Part shown: in pieces, positions 5,478-8,664 of the stretch | How the letters are laid out: every line of letters begins with the position of its first letter | Position numbering within the stretch: the stretch's first letter is position 1 | NCBI GenBank assembly: GCA_023447635.1 | Contig: JAEXNA010000079.1 | Location: 1 to 8,664 of the forward strand | Direction: 5' to 3' | DNA length: 8,664 nucleotides | From: Vulcanimicrobiota bacterium | GTDB lineage: Bacteria > Vulcanimicrobiota > Xenobia > Xenobiales > JADMJV01 | Notes under the pieces: model-generated | What the model was told of the DNA's origin: nothing | Seen by the model: only the letters and a program-made list of their open reading frames with translations | Databases searched by the model: none | Program-made: the position numbers and the translations under genes

Positions 5478-6637
5478 ACCAGCACCTCGCTGGGAAAGAA
5501 TCGGTCGTGCAGACAAGCCACCGTCGCTTTGACCTCTCCCGGTTCGACCAGATGGGCGATCGACAGCGGTCCGCTATGAACATCCAGCGGTTTGATGCCC
5601 GCCTCGCTCAGGGCGCGCCGGGCCCCCTCCAGACTCTCGCGATGGTGCAGCAGGCCTTGTCCGACCAGCGCCACAGCGCCGACCCCGGCGATCTTGCAGC
5701 CCTCGATTTCGGTGCTCAGCTGGCGTCGCAACTCGGCCGGGTTGGCCACGTTCTCGCAGGAGGCCACCATCTGCCACGGCTGCTCGTAGACGATAGCGTC
5801 GCGTCCGAACAGGTCGCGGATAAGCTCCCGCTGCTCCGGTCGGCTGTAGCGCACCTGCAGCAGATCGTCGCGTCCGGCCACTCCAACCACCCGTCCAGGT
5901 TGAGGGCGACGACGGCAAACCAGCGTTCCGTCCCCCTCGGTGAAGGTGCTCAAAGCGCAGATCGGCAGGTCGCCCCGCTGGGCAAACTCCACCGCCTCCT
6001 GGTTCAAGACGCAAGCGCCGTAGCGCGCCAACTCCTGCATCTCGTCGTAGCCGATTTCGGCCAGCCGACGGGCGGCCGGAACCGTCCTGGGGTCGCTAGA
6101 GTAGACGCCGTCGACGTCGGAATAGATCTCGCAGCGCTGAGCCTTCAGCGCGGCCGCCAGGGCGACCGCCGAAGTGTCCGAACCGCCCCGGCCCAGGGTG
6201 GTCACCTCGCCCCGAGTGGAAAGACCCTGGAAGCCGGCCACCACCACGATGCGATCCCGGCGCAGCTCGGCCAGAACCCGCCGGGGGTGGATCTGAGTGA
6301 TGGTCGCCCGATTGTGGGCCTCCGTGGTCAGCAGGCCGGCCTGCCCACCGGTCAGCGATACAGCCTGCTCTCCGGCCTCGCTGATGGCCAGACTCAGCAG
6401 GCTCATCGAGACCTGTTCGCCCGTGGTCAGGAGCATATCGAGCTCACGACCGGCAGGGTTGCTGCTGGCCGCCCGGGCCATCTGCAGAAGGTTGTCTGTG
6501 GTGTCGCCCATGGCGGACACCACCACGGCCACCTGAAAACCGGCCCGCTTACGCGCGACCACCTTCCGAGCGACTCGCTTGATATTGTCGAGGGTAGAAA
6601 GGGAAGACCCGCCGTACTTGTGCACGACTATTCTCAT
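5474..6637 (-). CDS. Aspartate kinase, ectoine-operon associated, with diverged ACT region
   Basis: A 387-residue cytosolic kinase phosphorylating L-aspartate, the entry to aspartate semialdehyde. The catalytic half is complete: KYGGSS (7-12), SAMGDTTDNL (41-50), TTGE (71-74), GFQG (135-138), TLGRGGSDTS (147-156), YSDVDGVYSSDPR (172-184) and MQELARYGACVL (200-211). It looks like a single-function LysC-type enzyme, slightly shorter than usual. From about residue 255 the regulatory half is altered. The usual loop with a D-x-P-G core in the first ACT unit is absent (LLQVRYSRPEQRELIRDLFG). The second unit keeps VALVGQGLL and ALSEAGI, but the common effector-binding segment around SEIKIS reads HSGPLSIAHLVEPGEV. 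Loss of lysine/threonine inhibition is a reasonable inference. ATG 6637 has GGAG at 6651-6648, ten bases away. The stop overlaps ectA as ATGA. It fills the role of the specialised ask_ect kinase found in other ectoine clusters but seems to be a different kinase type. Confidence 0.95.
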   Translation of the reverse strand: MRIVVHKYGGSSLSTLDNIKRVARKVVARKRAGFQVAVVVSAMGDTTDNLLQMARAASSNPAGRELDMLLTTGEQVSMSLLSLAISEAGEQAVSLTGGQAGLLTTEAHNRATITQIHPRRVLAELRRDRIVVVAGFQGLSTRGEVTTLGRGGSDTSAVALAAALKAQRCEIYSDVDGVYSSDPRTVPAARRLAEIGYDEMQELARYGACVLNQEAVEFAQRGDLPICALSTFTEGDGTLVCRRRPQPGRVVGVAGRDDLLQVRYSRPEQRELIRDLFGRDAIVYEQPWQMVASCENVANPAELRRQLSTEIEGCKIAGVGAVALVGQGLLHHRESLEGARRALSEAGIKPLDVHSGPLSIAHLVEPGEVKATVACLHDRFFPSEVLV

Positions 6638-6719
6638 AGCAACAAGACTCCAAGGGTAAAATTTGCAGGCGGAAACAAGGCGTCAAAATAACGTCGCCCG
6701 CAGAAATTAGGGATGCCCC

Positions 6720-6749
6720 ACCCTACCAGGTGTCTTGACAAGGGGTCAA
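6720..6749 (-). promoter_or_regulatory. Candidate promoter for the ask-ectABCD operon
   Basis: On the minus strand TTGACC (6749-6744) and TAGGGT (6725-6720) are separated by 18 bases, giving a start near 6713 and a leader of about 75 bases to the kinase ATG. A second possibility, TTGACG at 6686-6681, would place the start over the ribosome site and is less likely. The match is moderate and no regulator gene lies in the window. Confidence 0.35.
6735..6749. promoter_or_regulatory. Inverted repeat overlapping the ectoine -35 box (possible operator)
   Basis: TTGAC, five bases (AAGGG), then GTCAA: a perfect 5-5-5 inverted repeat. It contains a TTGACA on the plus strand and the TTGACC -35 candidate on the minus strand, so a protein bound here could affect both directions. 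A similar sequence recurs at 6871-6888 in front of the DUF389 gene. Confidence 0.35.
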
Positions 6750-6786
6750 CCCTGTGCATCTGAGCCGCGTGCCGTCGCAGAGCCAT

Positions 6787-6810
6787 CGAGCCCCACAACC
6801 ACGGGGCTCG
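6787..6810. repeat. Perfect 8-bp stem-loop
   Basis: CGAGCCCC (6787-6794) and GGGGCTCG (6803-6810) flank the 8-nt loop ACAACCAC. No T tract follows on either side, so it is not an intrinsic terminator. It sits between the two divergent transcription units and may be a protein site or a cruciform-prone element. Confidence 0.5.
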
Positions 6811-6820
6811 CGTCCGATCA

Positions 6821-6839
6821 AAATTCGTCGAAATTCGTC
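6821..6839. repeat. Direct repeat AAATTCGTC, 10-bp phase
   Basis: AAATTCGTC occurs at 6821-6829 and 6831-6839, spaced one helical turn apart in otherwise GC-rich DNA. The junction TTCGTCGAA (6824-6832) is itself a 9-nt palindrome. Such phased pairs are typical of transcription-factor sites; the factor is unknown. Confidence 0.4.
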
Positions 6840-6873
6840 CCCCACGGACACCTATTAGTGGTGTGGTTGGTGT

Positions 6874-6902
6874 TTGACAGGGGCTAACTGTAGCGGTCTA
6901 GC
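6874..6902 (+). promoter_or_regulatory. Candidate promoter for the DUF389 gene
   Basis: A consensus TTGACA (6874-6879) is followed after 17 bases by TCTAGC (6897-6902), a weak -10. If used, transcription would start near 6909, very close to the proposed TTG start at 6918 and inside its ribosome site, which would favour the downstream ATG at 6945 instead. An alternative TTGACA at 6735 has an even weaker -10. Confidence 0.3.
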
Positions 6903-6917
6903 AGAAAGGGTTTATCG

Positions 6918-8664
6918 TTGGATGAAGATCGGTACCTCGTTGAGATGGAACTCGACAAGAAGGTCCCGCGTGGACCAGGATGGTGGATCCCCGGATTCGA
7001 CAACGCGGCGCGCTCGGCCAGCATGGAGCGGATCGGGGGCGGCGCCAGCCCCGATCTGACCTACTACATCCTGACCGTCTTGAGCACCCTGATCGCCACC
7101 TACGGACTCTTGTCGAACTCGACCGCCACCGTGATTGGAGCCATGATCGTGGCGCCCCTGATGGGTCCGATCCTGGGAGTCGCCCTGGCCCTGGTCACGG
7201 CCGACTCTCGCATGTTCCGGCGCAGCCTGACCGCCGAGGTCAGCGGAGCCGTGCTGGTCATCCTGGCCGCCTTCGCCGTGGCCACCGTCACCGGAGTTGA
7301 CCAGATCGACTTCACCGCCAGCGAGATCGCCAACCGCACCCGTCCCACCCTGTTCGACATGGCCATCGGATTGGCCGCCGGACTGGCCGGAGCGTTCTGT
7401 ATGGTCCACCCTTCGCTGCAGGCCAGCATCGCCGGTGTGGCTATCGCCGTGGCGCTGGTGCCGCCGCTCTCGGTCACCGGGATCACCGCCGCCGGCTGGT
7501 TTCACGGCATCGTCTCGTTCCGCCCCGTCTTCGGCTCCTTCATCCTGTTCCTGGCCAACTACCTGACCATCGAAGTCGCCTCATGCGTGCTGTTCTACCT
7601 GGTTGGCTTTCACAGCGAGCAGGGCGACCGCACCCGCGCAAGCTTCCGCCGAGCCATCGCCATCAACGCCATCCTGCTGGTCTTGACCGGGGTCTTTCTC
7701 ACCCACCAGCTGACCAAACTGGTGCGCGAGCGGGTGGGCCTGGTCACCGCCCGCAAGGTGCTGCGCGAAGGCTTGAGCAAAGTCCCCGGGGCCGACCTGG
7801 ACAACCTCGAAGCCGTGCTCGAAGGCGACACTCTCTCGGTCCGAGCCGCCGTGGCCTCGCGACGCGACTTTACCCCTGCCATGGTAGGGCGTCTGCAAGA
7901 CGATCTCACGGCCGCGCTCGAGGGCAAACTCTCCGGCGTCACCCCTCAACTGGTCCTGCGCACCGTTCCCTCAACCTTTGCCTCCTCGACCGGCTATCTG
8001 TTCGAGCCCGAGGTCAAGATGCCGTCGGCCGAAGAGGTGCGCAAGCAGGCCGTGGAAACCGCCATCCGCGAGGCCGTCCAGCGCTTTCCCGGAGTCGGAC
8101 TCGACGGTCTGCAGCTAGAAGCCCAGGGGACAGGGGGAGGGGACCCCGGTGGAGTCTCCAGCGCGCGCACCGAAGTCACCGTCACCTCGCCCTACGAATT
8201 CAGCCCCGTGTTGGTCGCCCAACTGCAAGAGTCGGTCAACCAGGCGCTGGCCCAGGCCAAGCAGAGGCCGCTCACCCTGACCGTCAAAACCGTCTACGTC
8301 AGCAGCGCTAACGAAGACGGGCGCCTCTCCGTCGACTCGCCCGACCCCTCCCGCGACCCGTTTCCCGAGCTTCGCCAGGCGATCCAGCAAGAGATCGAGC
8401 GCGAGAGCGGCTACCAGGTGCTTGGTCTGACCGTGAAGCGACGGTCCGCCCGCCTCTCCGACTCGTCCGTCGGCTTCCGCGAAGCGCTCAGCCAGGAGAG
8501 CTTCCAGGCCACCGCCGACGTGCGCGGTCCCGCCTTGCTCGACTCGGCCGTGTTAGAGCGAGCCCGCCAGCGCGTCCTGGCCCGCCAACCCCGCCCCATC
8601 GACCTCGAGATCCGCGCCGTCAGCACCGTCTCCGACACCGTCGTCGCCCCCTCCCCCCCCACAG
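6918..8664 (+). CDS. DUF389 family membrane protein (TIGR00341-like), partial at the 3' end
   Basis: The frame is open from a TAG at 6891 to the window end, giving at least 582 codons. I place the start at TTG 6918, with an AGAAAGGG ribosome site at 6903-6910; ATG 6945 and ATG 7023 are alternatives. The N-terminal half (about 47-263) is a multi-helix membrane domain. Its DUF389 landmarks are TVLSTLIATYGLLSNS (53-68), IGAMIVAPLMGPILG (73-87), AVALVPPLSVTG (177-188) and a final helix AINAILLVLTGVFL (248-261). The long hydrophilic tail seems to hold three related modules at about 265-350, 369-455 and 482-575. Each has a helix, a strand, a second helix with a pattern like LQ-D/S-LTAAL, and a closing strand. 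A Gly-rich linker (404-412) interrupts the second. The biochemical role of this family is not established; transport or channel activity is often assumed. Its divergent position opposite the ectoine genes hints at an osmotic role (inference only). Confidence 0.85.
   Translation, partial: MDEDRYLVEMELDKKVPRGPGWWIPGFDNAARSASMERIGGGASPDLTYYILTVLSTLIATYGLLSNSTATVIGAMIVAPLMGPILGVALALVTADSRMFRRSLTAEVSGAVLVILAAFAVATVTGVDQIDFTASEIANRTRPTLFDMAIGLAAGLAGAFCMVHPSLQASIAGVAIAVALVPPLSVTGITAAGWFHGIVSFRPVFGSFILFLANYLTIEVASCVLFYLVGFHSEQGDRTRASFRRAIAINAILLVLTGVFLTHQLTKLVRERVGLVTARKVLREGLSKVPGADLDNLEAVLEGDTLSVRAAVASRRDFTPAMVGRLQDDLTAALEGKLSGVTPQLVLRTVPSTFASSTGYLFEPEVKMPSAEEVRKQAVETAIREAVQRFPGVGLDGLQLEAQGTGGGDPGGVSSARTEVTVTSPYEFSPVLVAQLQESVNQALAQAKQRPLTLTVKTVYVSSANEDGRLSVDSPDPSRDPFPELRQAIQQEIERESGYQVLGLTVKRRSARLSDSSVGFREALSQESFQATADVRGPALLDSAVLERARQRVLARQPRPIDLEIRAVSTVSDTVVAPSPPT

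Larger units (their letters stand above)
6638..6917. other. Divergent control region between the ectoine operon and the DUF389 gene
   Basis: This 280-bp stretch has no supported gene. It contains candidate promoters for both directions, an 8-bp stem-loop, a 10-bp-phased direct repeat, two related TTGAC-GGGG elements and a short inverted repeat, described separately. It is the richest AT region of the window, as expected of a regulatory region. Confidence 0.6.

Noticed and set aside
5478..5516. Upstream in-frame start for ectA at 5516
   Set aside because: It adds 13 residues not typical of EctA, while ATG 5477 has a GAGGTG site at five bases and the ATGA overlap.
6657..6686. Alternative ectoine promoter, TTGACG (6686-6681) with an AT-rich -10 near 6662-6657
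   Set aside because: The transcript would start on or after the kinase ribosome site (6651-6648), leaving no usable leader; the -10 match is also weak.
5465..6691. A 408-codon open frame on the plus strand opposite the aspartate kinase
   Set aside because: It is antisense to a gene with a full set of kinase motifs, its product is rich in Gln, His and Arg with no recognisable domain, and GC-rich genes often leave such open frames on the other strand.
8121..8150. G-rich run in the DUF389 gene as a G-quadruplex
   Set aside because: Only three clear runs of four or more G are present before a C run; it is better explained as codons for the Gly-rich linker.

Overview
The window is a GC-rich bacterial segment carrying a complete 5-hydroxyectoine biosynthesis operon on the minus strand, a downstream TRAP-type transporter, and a divergent membrane-protein gene of the DUF389 family. 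Short intergenic gaps, 4-nt ATGA/GTGA overlaps, clear Shine-Dalgarno sequences and GTG/TTG starts all fit a bacterium. The TRAP transporter and the salt-stress pathway suggest a marine or saline habitat and probably a Gram-negative-like cell. The sequence gives no firm taxonomic placement.

Layout, read along the minus strand from 6637 down to 1: an aspartate kinase (6637-5474), ectA (5477-4944), a 192-bp gap with 16-17-bp tandem repeats and a polypyrimidine leader, ectB (4751-3462), ectC (3465-3028), ectD (3044-2166), a highly structured 196-bp gap, then dctQ-like (1969-1427), dctM-like (1424-144) and the first 49 codons of a lipoprotein dctP-like gene (147-1, running off the window). On the plus strand, a DUF389 gene begins near 6918 and is still open at 8664. 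The 280-bp region between the two divergent units (6638-6917) holds the presumed promoters and several inverted and direct repeats.

How the genes work together: aspartate kinase commits aspartate to aspartyl phosphate. Aspartate semialdehyde dehydrogenase, not seen here, gives aspartate semialdehyde. EctB transaminates it to L-2,4-diaminobutyrate, EctA acetylates that, EctC closes the ring to ectoine, and EctD hydroxylates ectoine to 5-hydroxyectoine. The kinase has a strongly altered C-terminal ACT region and may escape lysine/threonine feedback. The TRAP system is most simply an ectoine/hydroxyectoine importer, by context only.

The most unusual part is the ectD-dctQ gap. It holds a terminator-like hairpin right after ectD, about 3.4 copies of a 35/36-bp hairpin-containing tandem repeat, and then a strong intrinsic terminator whose T7 tract touches the dctQ start codon, leaving no Shine-Dalgarno sequence. 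This looks like an uncharacterised attenuation or decoupling device between biosynthesis and transport.
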